Assembly (NCBI GenBank): GCA_037043015.1
Contig: CM073326.1
Span: 14,392,345 to 14,456,344, forward strand
Length of the DNA stretch: 64,000 nt
Direction: 5' to 3'
Source of the DNA: Bryum argenteum
Taxonomy: Eukaryota > Streptophyta > Bryopsida > Bryales > Bryaceae
The notes under the pieces were generated by a model. It made no database searches. It saw only the letters and a program-made list of their open reading frames with translations, and had not been told where the DNA came from. Positions 21,102 to 32,425 of this stretch are shown here, in pieces; position 1 is the first letter of the stretch; each line of letters begins with the position of its first letter. Made by a program: the position numbers and the translations under genes.

Positions 21102-21377
21102 TTAATTATAACCAAAAGCAACAACGAGAATCAGAAATCACTCTGGCTAATTTCAGAATGACTCCACTCCATCCTTGACAGTCTTGAAAACACCACGGTA
21201 CCACAATCATGAAAATTCTTACTAGAGGAGAATATTAGTCCATGATCAAAACGAAATGGACAATATTTCTATGAGCATGGTACCCCTGTATTCAACACAC
21301 AAACTTGAATTTAAAACACAGAAATACAACAAGAAACTCCGGTCCTTGAAGGTCCAGCCTAAACAGAACTTCTGCGC

Positions 21378-21580
21378 CTATGACCACTGGACAGACCATG
21401 GATCCTATGAACAGACCATGGATTCTATGATCACTGACCACCGGACTAACCATGGATCCTATGACCACCTGACTAAACATGGAGCCTGTGACCACTGAAC
21501 TAACCATAGAGCCTGGGACCGATGAACTAACCACGGAGCCTAAGACCATGAGACCGACCATAAGGCCTATAACCAGGGGA
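21378..21580. repeat. 27-bp minisatellite downstream of small-protein copy 2
   Basis: Units of the form GGAGCCTATGACCACTGGAC plus about 7 bases repeat about seven times with variation. On the minus strand each unit is nine codons (MVSPVVTGS-like) and the frame stays open from 21561 to 21292. The same array is at 35214-35345, and degenerate forms lie beside copies 3 and 5. Confidence 0.75.
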
Positions 21581-21703
21581 CTACCGGGGGATTAACACAC
21601 AAACACAGATCGTAGGAGCATGACTCTAGCACACCACTGCTATCACACTACAATATTACTCATCTTCCAGTTTATTTTGCAATGGTAGCTTCCAAAACGA
21701 CTT

Positions 21704-22403
21704 CTATGATCGCAGCCACTCGAGTTTGGGCCATATCACTGCCTTTGGAATGTTGGGGAGATCCATCAACCAGCTCAACACGACACCCTCTTCAGCCACA
21801 GGGGCTTGCACGTTCACGTTCACTTGTTGGAGATTTGGCTGCGGTGGTGGCGGCTGAGCGATGATGTTGTCGTTCCCATTGTTCCTGAAGTCGTCGCAAT
21901 CATCAAATACTGGATCAGGCTCTACTTATATAATTGTTTGATGTGACCAGTCGTCGCATACATTCAAAATCAGAAAATAGCTTAGAGGGTCTGGATCAGC
22001 ATGATGTCAACACCTCTCGATGATGGTCTCCTCCGACACAGACCTTTTCAGACGATACGAAATTTTGTATGCTCTCAAAAATTTCAATGGAACGAACGTG
22101 TTCGATCCGTAGTTTTTACACTGGACACTCTCTCTCTCTCTGACACTCGCTCACATAACACTAGCTAGCAAGAATCCTTACACAACTGAGAAACCGTTCG
22201 AAGTAACACCCTCTTCTATGGGCACATTCACGACAGGCGATAAAGATCGAATGATGAAAAAACAATGAACAACGACAGTAAGATAAGTTTCAGCAGCGAC
22301 AGATTGGAATAGATCTAGTGTGCAAACGAAGAAAGGTGTAGACAATGAGTAACCTGTAGGCTTCGAGTTCGTCCGCTAGCGCTGCTGCTACTACTGCTGC
22401 CAT
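21704..22403 (-). CDS. Small-protein gene family, copy 2 (two exons, 76 aa)
   Basis: Exon 1 (22354-22403) encodes MAAVVAAALADELEAY plus two bases and ends AG|GTTACT; exon 2 (21704-21884) follows GACTTCAG and encodes NNGNDNIIAQPPPPQPN, then a core like copy 1 with EEGVVLSWLMDLPNIPKAV. A TAG-to-TGG change at the family's usual stop adds WLRS before the next stop. AATAAA lies about 30 bases downstream. This copy belongs to duplication copy A and corresponds to copy 4 at 35503-36271. Its upstream flank carries a 53-bp minisatellite. Function unknown. Confidence 0.5.
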
Positions 22404-22562
22404 AGTTGCTAGCTGGAGCTCTCAACACCGAAAGTGAAAGTCTAGTGATGGCTGAAGCGAGAGAGAGAAAAAGTGGTGATGGTGAAGGCAGTCGATGATG
22501 CATATGTAGTACTGGCGCGTGGTTGGACCAGCACTGGAATGGGTATTGATTACACATTCAAG

Positions 22563-23083
22563 TAACCACGAGAGAAACATTACCCTGTTTAGAAAATGGA
22601 AACTGAAGGCGCAGGTAAAGGCGAGAGACAGAATACCCTGTTTAGAATATGGGAAATCGGGAACTGAAGGCGCAGGTAATGACGAGAGACGAAATACCCT
22701 GTTTAGAATATGGGAACTGAAGGCGCAGGTAATGATGAGAGACAGATGACCCTGTTTAGAATATGGGAACCGAAGGCGCAGGTAATGATGAGAGACGGGG
22801 TACCCCATTTAGAATATGAGAACTGAAGGCGCAGGTAATGATGAGAGACGGGGTACCCCGTTTAGAATATGAGAACTGAAGGCGCAGGTAATGATGAGAG
22901 ACGGGGTACCCCGTTTAGAATATGAGAACTGAAGGCGCAGGTAAAGGCGAGAGACAGATGACCCTGTTTAGAATATGGGAACCGAAGGCGCAGGTAAAGG
23001 CGAGAGACAGATTACCCTGTTTAGAATATGGGAACTGAAGGCGCAGCCAGGTAAACGCGAGAGGGAAACATTTACCCTGTTGG
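22563..23083. repeat. 53-bp minisatellite, about 9.8 units
   Basis: Each unit contains GTTTAGAATATGRGAACTGA and AGGCGCAGGTAA. It lies about 160 bp upstream of the copy-2 small-protein ATG. Copy B holds only about 2.6 units at 36435-36575. Confidence 0.95.
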
Positions 23084-23230
23084 TGGGTGTTGATAGAGTG
23101 TTCCTTCCGTCTATCCTCAATCGATTCGTTCCGCTTAAAGAATCCCCGACCTCGGCGCCCGTGTAGACATGGTGTCCCAAATTGTGGGGTGAATAAGTGA
23201 ATAAGTACTCGACTGGTGACAATGAGGTGA

Positions 23231-23331
23231 CCGAAGGAAGAGCGGGTGTGGACTACCCACGACCGAAGGAAGAGCGGGTGTGGGCTACCCAGGACCGAAG
23301 GAAGATTGGGTGTGGAGTTGTGGACTAACCA
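23231..23331. repeat. 33-bp tandem repeat, three units
   Basis: Units begin GACCGAAGGAAGAGCGGGTG. Copy B has two units at about 36742-36800. Confidence 0.85.
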
Positions 23332-23835
23332 GGACGGAATCTCAGGAATCGGCTGGCGCTGTTGACTCCTGCTCCTCAGCTCCTGCTAGAAAATGAAGGA
23401 TTTGTTGCCCTCAGGATGTTGCTCCTGCGTACATATGGTCCTTTACACTGTAGTCTGGACACTCCACCTAATATGAGTCTGCACTGCAGTTCATTTCCCA
23501 CAAAGGCACACCGAAAGGGAGGTCCCTCCCGGTAATCAACCGGAAAACAAAAGAGCAAAACCACCATATGTTCTGGCAAAGCGCTTTTCGGGGGTGATTG
23601 AGTAAACAAGTAGCCAATCTTGAGTAATTCAGTACTTCCTAGAATTCCGTGGTTGGAGCAGGGACCTCCATTTGCTCTACATTGATTGTTTTTCAAAACA
23701 AAAATATCAGTCTTAGTCTGGTTCAGTCCGGTGTCGGCTCTGCCCTGGCTGGTCCCGGCCAGGGGCCACCACGTTGTAATTTTTTTATTTTTGTTTTTTT
23801 CCTTTGCAATTGAGGTGTCTCAATTTGTTTCAAAA

Positions 23836-23867
<32 letters not shown>

Positions 23868-24128
23868 AATAACAATAAATAAATATATAAATATATCATT
23901 AAAGTATCAACGCATTTTTGTTACTGACTCTCTTGGTCAATAAGCTTGGCAATGTAATATCTATGTTGTTTTTGAGTATCATACGTTACTGGTAAATCTA
24001 TCACAACATTTCCTCCTTACGAACGTTTATATGATGTGGAGGCCATCAAATCTTTAGGAGGATTCAGCCAATTTTGGAACAGATAGAAATTTAATATAAG
24101 TTCTAGGGCCAATTTTTTCTTGTATTAA

Positions 24129-25365
24129 CCCCTAAACGTCCTTGATGTTTTGAGACCCTCAAAGTCCAAAAACTGTGATTTTTGACCACCTTGTGAATGC
24201 CGGTGTATGTTTCAATTTTTTTTCCTTTTTTGGTATTTTCAACCGTAAGATCTTGAAGCTAACTACCTGCACTACCACCATGTCAATTTTCAACCGTTGG
24301 ATCTTTGTCATTTGTGAGATTATAACGTTTGAAGTTGACTGAAAAGTTTTTTTTGACCATGCCCGAAAGGCATAGTCTAAATGGTGCAAAGGGGGAATTG
24401 AAGATTGTTACCCCAAACATTTTGCTCATATTTTTTTCCATGTAGGTAACTAAGTTGGGCACCTCCACGCAAAAAATTAGAGGCTCATTCAACTTTTAGG
24501 TGCTTCATGCAATTTCTTTTGTACAATGTGGTCTAGAAGTTGAATTCTTGAAGAAATGGGGGTGGTGGTGTGGAATTCTACCATCGAAACTACTTTCTTG
24601 AAAATCCCAACGGTGAAAATGTAGTTTCAAATGAATGTAAAAATTGGGTAAAAAAAAAACTCAAAAATTTCAAAATCTCTAATAGTGAGGAATTTTGAAA
24701 GAAAACATACATATATGTATTAGGAAAAATGACCGGGCACTTAGAAATAGTGGCAACCCCCTCTCACTTGAACGGGTCCCTCACATCCATGGTGTCAGAA
24801 TCATAAATAGCCTGGCTCTATATATGCTTCTATTGATATAAAACTAATAAAATCCGTTGCACATTCAATGATGATGTGGGAGATGCTGTGGTGGAAACTG
24901 AAAAGCCCAAAAGGGGGGGGGGGCAGGTGGCCCTCAAAGCATGTGGATCACCCCATGTGACTTCGTGGCCTAATGGTCCGGTTACATGGGTCCGGTTACT
25001 AGAGTCAGAGTCAGTCCAATTGCTGCGACTCTCGGGTCGTATGTTTCAAAAAAAAAAAAAAAAAAAAAAAAAACCCACTGCCCTCATCCAAAAGACCCTC
25101 CTTGCCCAAGCCGCTGCCCCGACTGACACCCTCTTCCCTCATTGGCGAAGTCACCCGCCCGTCCTGCCCAAAGTTGACCTCAAATCTAAAATATGGTCTA
25201 AAACACTCTCTATATGTAATTTGACTTTGCAATTTTTACCACACAAACTACATATGTTTATCCACATACCCTCCAAATTACAGCCCAAAATATTGATTTT
25301 TCCCCCTTCATCTATGCTGCCCAAAATAGCAAAAACCACAATCGGGTTTCCTGGTCCTTTAGGGG
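24129..25365. mobile_element. TTAA-flanked piggyBac-like element (1237 bp)
   Basis: It starts CCCCTAAACGTCC after TTAA (24125-24128) and ends GGTCCTTTAGGGG before TTAA (25366-25369). Copy B passes through the matching point near 37519 with no insertion, although its target has drifted. A G11 run and an A24 run near 24911 and 25049 mark a likely nested insertion. Confidence 0.75.
24957..25073 (+). mobile_element. Possible tRNA-related SINE nested in a TTAA element
   Basis: TGGCCTAATGG at about 24967 fits a pol III A box, GACTCTCGGGTCGTATG at about 25027 is a weak B-box-like part, and the stretch ends in an uninterrupted A24 tail. A tRNA-like head with poly(A) suggests a SINE. The B box is poor and no target duplication was confirmed. 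Confidence 0.3.
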
Positions 25366-26399
25366 TTAAGCCCCTGATGTCACATTAGGAAAAAGAATAA
25401 AAAAGAGTTTTGAGACCAATTTTAAAATTAGCTATATACCATGCCTTTTTATTTATTCAAAATAAAATTTTATAATAGAACAACACTTTTGTGATGACAC
25501 AAGCAACTTGACCAAGGACATGATTTGGCTTTCAATTTTTGTAGCTGCATCATTTGGAGCTAGGGTTGTGTTATGACTTGTCCTCCACAAAACAAGAACT
25601 AAATCAATAAAAGAGGTCTAACTTCCCCATGTAAGGCCTTTCTCCCACATTTCAGAAAACAAACCAATCACACTAGATGAGTTTGCCCTACTAAGGCTCC
25701 ATGAATAGTGATTTGGTGATGAGCATATCTCCAAAGCTTTTCTTAAAAAAAAACTGAATTCAAGGTTCTTATTTTGGACTTGAAGACTAAAATTTCTCGA
25801 CTGAAGTTCAAAGATTGAAATTTGGCTTTGCAAATTTTACCACATACACCTTGCAATATAAAGATCACTCAATAAAATTCTTAATAGGAAAAACTGTTAC
25901 TTTGAAAGTTTTCATAAAACGTTACTATAAATAGCAAGAAAAGCCATTTCAAACTTTTGGATACTTACGGTTGATGAGCATAATGTTTGGGGGTAACATC
26001 AAGTCACCCTTTGCACAAAGTAGTCTGTGTCTTCCAAATATTGGCAAAAAACGTTTCATATCAACATTAAACTCACAAATTACAGAGGCCAAACGACACA
26101 AATTTCATGTAGTATTCAAGCTGTTTACTAGGTTTGTTTGAGATCCTACAGTTGAAAGTTCAAGAAAATACATAAACATTTGACCATATACCAATTTCAA
26201 TAAGGTGGTCGAAATTGCACTTTTTCGTTCGAGAGGTTCAAAAATGCTTGACTTGTAGCCGTCACAGCAGATTAAAACCACAATAAACACGAGGAATCAG
26301 AACATCACTCTAATTTCAAAATTACTTCACTCCATAATACGTCGTGAAGAGTCGTGAAAACACCAGGGTACCCCACACAAATCCTTACCCGAGGAGTAT

Positions 26400-26640
26400 A
26401 TCATTCCATCAGAACCTGATGTACAATATTCCTATGGACATGGTACTACTCCTCTCTTCAACACACAAGTTTGGATCCAAAAAACAGAAAGTCTAAAGCA
26501 AACGCTGGTCCCTGAAAGGTCTAGCGTGAACAGAACGTCTGTGGAGCCTACGACCACGGGAGTGCCCCTGGAGCCTGTGACCACGCGACAAACACGGAGT
26601 TCACCACGCCTCACATGGTCATGTGACCCCAATCCTATGA
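26400..26640. repeat. 3' flank of small-protein copy 3 (degenerate minisatellite)
   Basis: The stretch resembles the 27-bp array of copies 2 and 4, with irregular GGAGCCTACGACCAC-type motifs. Its closest match is 38540-38780 beside copy 5. Confidence 0.6.
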
Positions 26641-26785
26641 CCGCGATCTCCCACCTTGGACCTTATGACCAAAACACATATACATGAACCGGTAGAAGCA
26701 TGAGTCTAGCACACTATTGCTACCCCACTACTGATGTCACTCATCTTGCAGTGGTAGCCTCCAAAACGTCTTGTCTCGATCGCAG

Positions 26786-27546
26786 CTACTGAAGTTTGGG
26801 CCATATCACTGCCTCTGGAATGTTGGGGAGATCCATCAACCAGCTCAACACGACATCGTCTTCAGCCACAGGAGCTTGTGCGTCCAAGTTCACTTGTTGA
26901 AGATTTGGCTGCGGTGGTGGTGGCGGCTGTGCGAAGATGTTGTCGTTCGCATTGTTCCTGATAACATCGCATCCATTGAATACATTACTCCATTCAATAT
27001 TTACTCGATCACGCACTAATATTGAATTGCTTGATATTTGTCACTATATTTGGAATAGGAAATCAAAGGTTGTGGCCCGTATCACAGTCGCACAACAATT
27101 CTCATGGTCATCCACGACACTCATAGACCTTTTCACTGAATATTTCCTAAGTAAGTCAGTATCCGAGGTCTCCGAAATTCAAGAGAACGCATGTGTATGT
27201 ACAGTTCCAACTGATCGATTGTCAATGAACATTCTTAGTCGATACATGACAATAGCAAGAAATACAACGTACTGACAGATCGATGGATAAGACCCTCTTG
27301 AATCAGATCAATGCCACTCTTCGAATCGTAATTGTCAACTGCTGCATAAATTTGGCATGTCTGAAGGCAGAGTATCTACGACAGCGATGAAGTCGAAGTA
27401 AATGCAAATGAATCAGCATCAGTAAGATGTTCTTGAGCTACAACTTAGTGGAGAAGACCTAGTGGGCAAAGAAAAAATTACAGGCGATGAGTAGAGCTGT
27501 TGGCTTCGAGTTCCTCCTCTCGAGCCGCTGCTGCTATTGCTGCCAT
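26786..27546 (-). CDS. Small-protein gene family, copy 3 (two exons, about 78 aa)
   Basis: Exon 1 starts at 27546 with MAAIAAAAREEELEAN. The donor used by copies 1, 2 and 4 is CT instead of GT here, but a GTAATT 15 bases further (exon end 27482) would keep the same phase and add about five residues. Exon 2 (26786-26957) follows ATGTTATCAG and encodes NNANDNIFAQPPPPP, then EDDVVLSWLMDLPNIPEAV. It corresponds to copy 5 in duplication B. The gene could be functional with the shifted donor or could be decaying. Function unknown. Confidence 0.45.
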
Positions 27547-27872
27547 AGCTGCCAGCTGAAGCTCTCAACACCGGCTGGTTGCAAGTGGAAGTGAAGTGAT
27601 GGCTAAAGCGAGAGAGAATACTTCTAGCCGGCGAGAGAATGATGGAGGCAATCTGCAGTGAACCTAGCTTGGTGAAGTATGGTTGTGGATGCAGTCGATG
27701 ATATGGTTATGGTTATATAGTGCTGGTGCTAGGAGCAGGAGTGTGGGGTGGGGGGGTGGGGGGTAGCCCTAGACTTTTCCCTGCGAAGTATTATTGGGGG
27801 CTGCTAGGGACCGTAGGATGGCCTAGTTTCCGGTGTTTTCCTTTTTTTTTCGTTTACGAGCTCGTGACATAT

Positions 27873-27970
27873 CTGGGTGTCTATTGGTCTTCTTCCATTG
27901 TTTTTTGTATTCTGGAGGGCACAGACCCACAGTTTCCCAAAACAATGGAAGAAGACCAATAGACACCCAG
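27873..27970. repeat. Perfect 32-bp inverted repeat (hairpin)
   Basis: The arms 27873-27904 and 27939-27970 are exact reverse complements (GTGTCTATTGGTCTTCTTCC and its complement inside), separated by 34 bases. It lies about 330 bp upstream of the copy-3 small-protein ATG and is absent at the matching place in copy B near 39960-40030. Confidence 0.9.
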
Positions 27971-28252
27971 TATATGATCTCACATATATACAGAATCAGT
28001 ATATGATCTCACATCCGGCTTCTGATTGGCCCTTGTGAGGGATGGCAGGACCTCCCTCACTTTGTTTATGATATACTCTTTTCCCCCTCCCCTAGACTCC
28101 TCTCCTCCATTTCTACTACTGGGTCCTACATTCTAAGGGAAGAGAGAAGGGTCCTTTTAACGGACTGGAGCTCCCACGGCTGGAAAATGTGTAAGGTAGG
28201 AACAGCTAGTGCCGTGCATCATACAAATTTGCCCTCTATGCGATGAAGTTAG

Positions 28253-29185
28253 CCCCTAAGAATCCAGGGAAACGGATTTGATTTTTTGAGAGTTCGGGCA
28301 GCTCATTTATATAGGTTAAAATTGATATTTTTGCCTAAGAGTTTTACTGGTGCTCTCCATACTGTAATGTGTATGTGGTAAAATTTGCAAAGCCAAATAT
28401 TAATTTTAAAACCTTCGTATAGAAATTTTAGGTTTCAAGTCCAAAACGGGTGGTTAGAATTTAACATTTTTGAAGTATTCTTTTTTGGAAATATGTTCAT
28501 TACCAAATTACTATTCGAATTCCAATGTGTCCGAAGTCAAAAAGTTTACCAATTTTACAAGGGCAGCCTCCAAAACTTTCAAAAACAATCTTCACAATTT
28601 CAAGTAATTTTACAATTTTTTTCTTTGAAAAATTGCCAAAATTAGAGATTTTGAATTTTTTCCAATATTTTTTTTTTTTCGAATTTCACATACTCATAAA
28701 GGCACCGACTCACTATCCAAATTTTTCTCAAAACAAATATATCATATGTGGTGGTTGTTTTACTATCTTGTTGTTTTTAGACCTTCTTTCATAAAATAAT
28801 GCACATGAAGGTCAAAAACGTGCAATGAGTCTCTAAAATTTTGCATAAGGGTACCCAACTCGATTACCTACATGGCAAAAAATGACATAAAAGTAATTGG
28901 AGTAACAATCGTCAAGTTGCCCTTGGCACCATTTAGACAATGCCTCTCAAGCATCAGCAAAAAAAAGTGTTAAACATTGTTTGATTGTTAGGATCTCACA
29001 AACGACAAACATCCAACGGTTGAAATTTTTACCAATCCTTCTTATACAGATCAGGTACAAGATCGTACGGTTCAAAGTCTAAAACCAAAAAAAAAAAAGT
29101 TTCTTCATTCCCCCATTTCCCAACGAAGGTGAAAAATGGCAGTTTTTGGTTCTGGAGGTCGAGGAAACGCTTGGATTTTTAGGGG
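28253..29185. mobile_element. piggyBac-like element with TTAG target duplication (933 bp)
   Basis: It starts CCCCTAAGAATCCAGGG after TTAG (28249-28252) and ends GGATTTTTAGGGG before TTAG (29186-29189). Copy B has an uninterrupted TTAA at 41464-41467. It is the same family as 19471-20327 and 34014-34940. Confidence 0.85.
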
Positions 29186-30189
29186 TTAGATTGCTAAACT
29201 TTTACACCGTACTAGCATAAACCAAAAAATAAAAATGAAATGTGAAATACCATTTTCCAAAGAAAAATTGAAATTACAGAAAATTTTCAAAGAGAAATAC
29301 CCTAGCTGTGAATACCCTCCACATAGTTGTGGAGAGAGTACATCCATTGTAGAACAAATACTCATCTACTGTACTGTCAATTTCATGTGATAGTATTATG
29401 AGCAAGTTTGATGAACCTATAAGTTAAGCATGCAGATAATAACGAAACTCGTTATCTTAAAACTTGCCCATGTGGCGCCATCTTTAGGACCATCCTTCAT
29501 TAAAAATAACCAGATTGGTTTCCTGCATCCTAATTCAACAGCCCTCCATGTTCAGGCGCTCTCATTCTTGATGTGGGCCAGTGGCCTCCTAACCCACATC
29601 CATGCGTGGAGAGCTGGTAATCGTGCTCACAGTTTCCATCCGTCCACTAGGAACCCAATATCGTCATGTTCATTAATGAGAATGTAGAGTATTGATCATA
29701 CAGACATTTCTCTGGTTCTGTTCTGGCAATGCCAGAATATGGGTGTTCCTACCTTAGCACCGGGTGGATGTTACTCATAGGTCTTTCCACTGGAGTCCAC
29801 CGGTCATTGTATATGAAAGTGAGGAAATCACTACCATACAATACTAAGCGAGAAGGGATGTCCAGTAGTCCCACAACAAACACAAACACCAATGTATAGT
29901 AGGGTCTCAAAATAATCTGAATTCCTCATTCCTGAATTGAAATTTGCATGTCGAGTTAAGAAGGATCAGTTTTGAAATCATAAAGTGCGTTGTAACCACA
30001 ACGGACCTTACTGCAGTACCATGGCAAACCAATCACCTTTTTCTTGTGGTAACACTCAACAAGTTAGGATTTCTATGTGCGTCATTTGGCGTTGACTATC
30101 ATTTGGTAAATATTTTATTGAACAATTCAACTCCCAACTTTTGGGGAATTTTGAATGAAAAAGGTGTAAAATTCATGTAAAATTTTGAA

Positions 30190-30882
30190 ATTGCCTCACG
30201 TCAATTTTGAAGCTTATTCTTGTAAGATTCGTAAAACTGTCAACTTGAGTCATGTAGACACCTGAGTAAAAATCTGGTTATGAATATGTAATCAAAAATC
30301 ATTTTGAAAGTTCAAATACAAAATTGAAATGAAAACATCAAATATTAGATTAAAACTTTTTCTTTGCTTGAATAGGGTTTTGGAATAAGAGGTTTCATGT
30401 CTCCTGAACAAGAATCTTCTTTTCCTTCACTTACAATAAATTTGAAACTCAGAAGATATGTTATTTGATTTTCTTGTAGAGGAGCGTTAGTAGTTGTATA
30501 AAGGACACAAATTTGATGAAAGGTATAAATTGGTCTACAATTGTAAAGTGAATAAATACAGGAGTCTCCTTTAAAATGTTCAATTTGTAAAAAATGACAA
30601 GAGGTCACATATGAAGTTATTTGAACATGCCCTGTATTTCAAAAGCTACATTCTAATTTGTTGATGCTTGGATCCAATGAAATAATGCTTATTTCTCCTA
30701 CGCAAAATTACACCCTATAAAACCTATAATAAGTGAGTAATCTTTGCAATCTCACCAAAAATTGCTCTGAATAGAGTCTACTTCAAAACTTAACTCATAA
30801 TCCTCTTCACTAGAAGCAATAGAGAACACCAATCCAAAACAAGCCATGTGTAGTTACTACTCACTTGAGAAGTGATCATTAA
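30190..30882 (-). repeat. Inverted copy of 32426-33110
   Basis: Read on the minus strand, this matches the start of duplication copy B (for example TTGAACATTTTAAAGGAGAC near 30570 and 32735), so the element at 30883-32425 sits between two inverted arms of about 690 bp. Confidence 0.8.
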
Positions 30883-32425
30883 CCCCTAAAGTTTGTTGAA
30901 GCTATATTCAAATCTTTATTAGTAAATCCTAAACACTTGGACGAGACTCAAACTTTGTAAAGATTACTAGCTACAAACTCAGCCCCAAGACATATAGTAT
31001 TAGATTTGACAATATGGATGAAATTTGAGGACCTACATCTCCTCCATCCACCATTAAATTTCCACTTTAATTTTTGGGATGGACTCCAAGTAGAGTATAG
31101 CTTTAGTCGTAGAAACTTTGTCAAGATCAAAGATGTTTTGTGGATAAGGCATAGGTTTGAGTGCAATGGGTCTAGTTTTGAACTAATTTTCATTTGTAAA
31201 AGTTTTGGTAGTTTTCACCATTATTGCAAGGCTACTTAGGAGCCAATTAAATGTTTTTGATGAATTTTTTTGGTGCAAGTGTGTCTTTTAGATGAAGATC
31301 AACAACCTTCTAGTTGGTGCTTTTTTTGCTTCAAAGACCTCAATTTCCAAGTCACTCCTACACCAGTTGGTTCAATCATCCCTTTTTACTCAAATAAACT
31401 TAAAAGTAAAAGCTACAAAACTGTTACTACTTACCTACTGTAATAAATGTTACTACTAAGCTACAGAACCTAGCTATAGAACTATTACTACTAACCTAGT
31501 TTGAAATTGATGTTCCAAGACGCAGAAGAAATCATAATTAAGTGCACACTACAACACATAATCTCATAATTCTCACAAGATACGCTTGTAGAATAAGAAT
31601 ATGCTCTACATTATACAAAATACATACTATACTATCGTCGAATAAAACATATAAGGTTAACGTCAGTCAATTAATTGATAATCATGATACTTACTCATCG
31701 CGTAGGTAATTAGTGAGTTTGTGTATCAAGATGTTACATGATAAGATGTTAATGTAAGAATGTACTCTATGATATACAAAATACATACTAGACTATCGTC
31801 GAGTAAAACGTAATAAGTTAACGTAGGTCAATAAATTGCTCATCATGATACTTAGTAATCAAGTGGTAATGAGTGAGGCAATGTAATAAGATATTAAGAT
31901 GTTATGGGATGAGATGTTAAAGTTTGAATATATTGTAGACTATATTATACACATACTATACTATCTTCGAATAAAATGCAAAAGGTTAACGTGGTCAATT
32001 AATTGCTAATCATGATGTTTAGAAATATATATTCTACACTATAATATACACAATTTATACTATCTTCGAGTAAAACCTAATAGGCTAACATAAGTCAATT
32101 GATTGTTAATCAGGATACATTGTAATTAAGTAGGTAATAAGTGAGCTAATGTAATAAAATGTTACTGGATGAGATGTTAAAGATTGAATATATATTTTAG
32201 GCCATACTATACACATACTATACTATACTATACTATACTATCGTTGAGTAAAACGTAATAGGTCACATAGGTCAATTAATTGCTAATCATGACATGTAGA
32301 ATATCTACGCTATACGAAATACATACTATACTATCGTCGTGTGCAATGCAATAGGTTAGCGGAGGTCAATCAAAGGCTGAGCAAAACCTACACAACAAGA
32401 TACTAGCTTCAGCCGACTTTAGGGG
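30883..32425. mobile_element. TTAA-flanked element (1543 bp) containing a satellite array
   Basis: It starts CCCCTAAAGTTTG after TTAA (30879-30882) and ends CCGACTTTAGGGG before TTGA (32426-32429, a one-base change). Subterminal GTTGAAGCTA and TAGCTTCAGC are also inverted. The interior has no transposase; 31600-32370 is a tandem array. Confidence 0.65.
31600..32370. repeat. AT-rich satellite-like array, about six units
   Basis: Units of about 90-180 bp share ATACTATACTATCGTCG, AAAACGTAATAGGTTAACG-like and TCAATTAATTGCTAATCATG blocks, starting near 31623, 31790, 31965, 32057, 32215 and 32327. A TATAC microsatellite sits at 32214-32240. Confidence 0.8.

Larger units (their letters stand above)
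17053..30110. repeat. Segmental duplication, copy A (partner 32426-43565)
   Basis: Anchors in the same order link A and B: 17053-17250 with 32426-32630, 18081-19244 with 32660-33814, 19320-19470 with 33819-33977, 20332-20363 with 33982-34013, 21106-24124 with 34945-37517, 25370-28248 with 37522-40359, and 29190-30104 with 41468-43564. The gaps between anchors are transposons present in one copy only. The result is a direct tandem duplication with a period of about 13-15 kb, old enough to have diverged by substitutions and many insertions. Confidence 0.85.

Noticed and set aside
24876-25388. 170-codon plus-strand open frame
   Set aside because: Crosses a G11 and an A24 homopolymer and the end of a transposon; the lysine run is the poly(A) tract.
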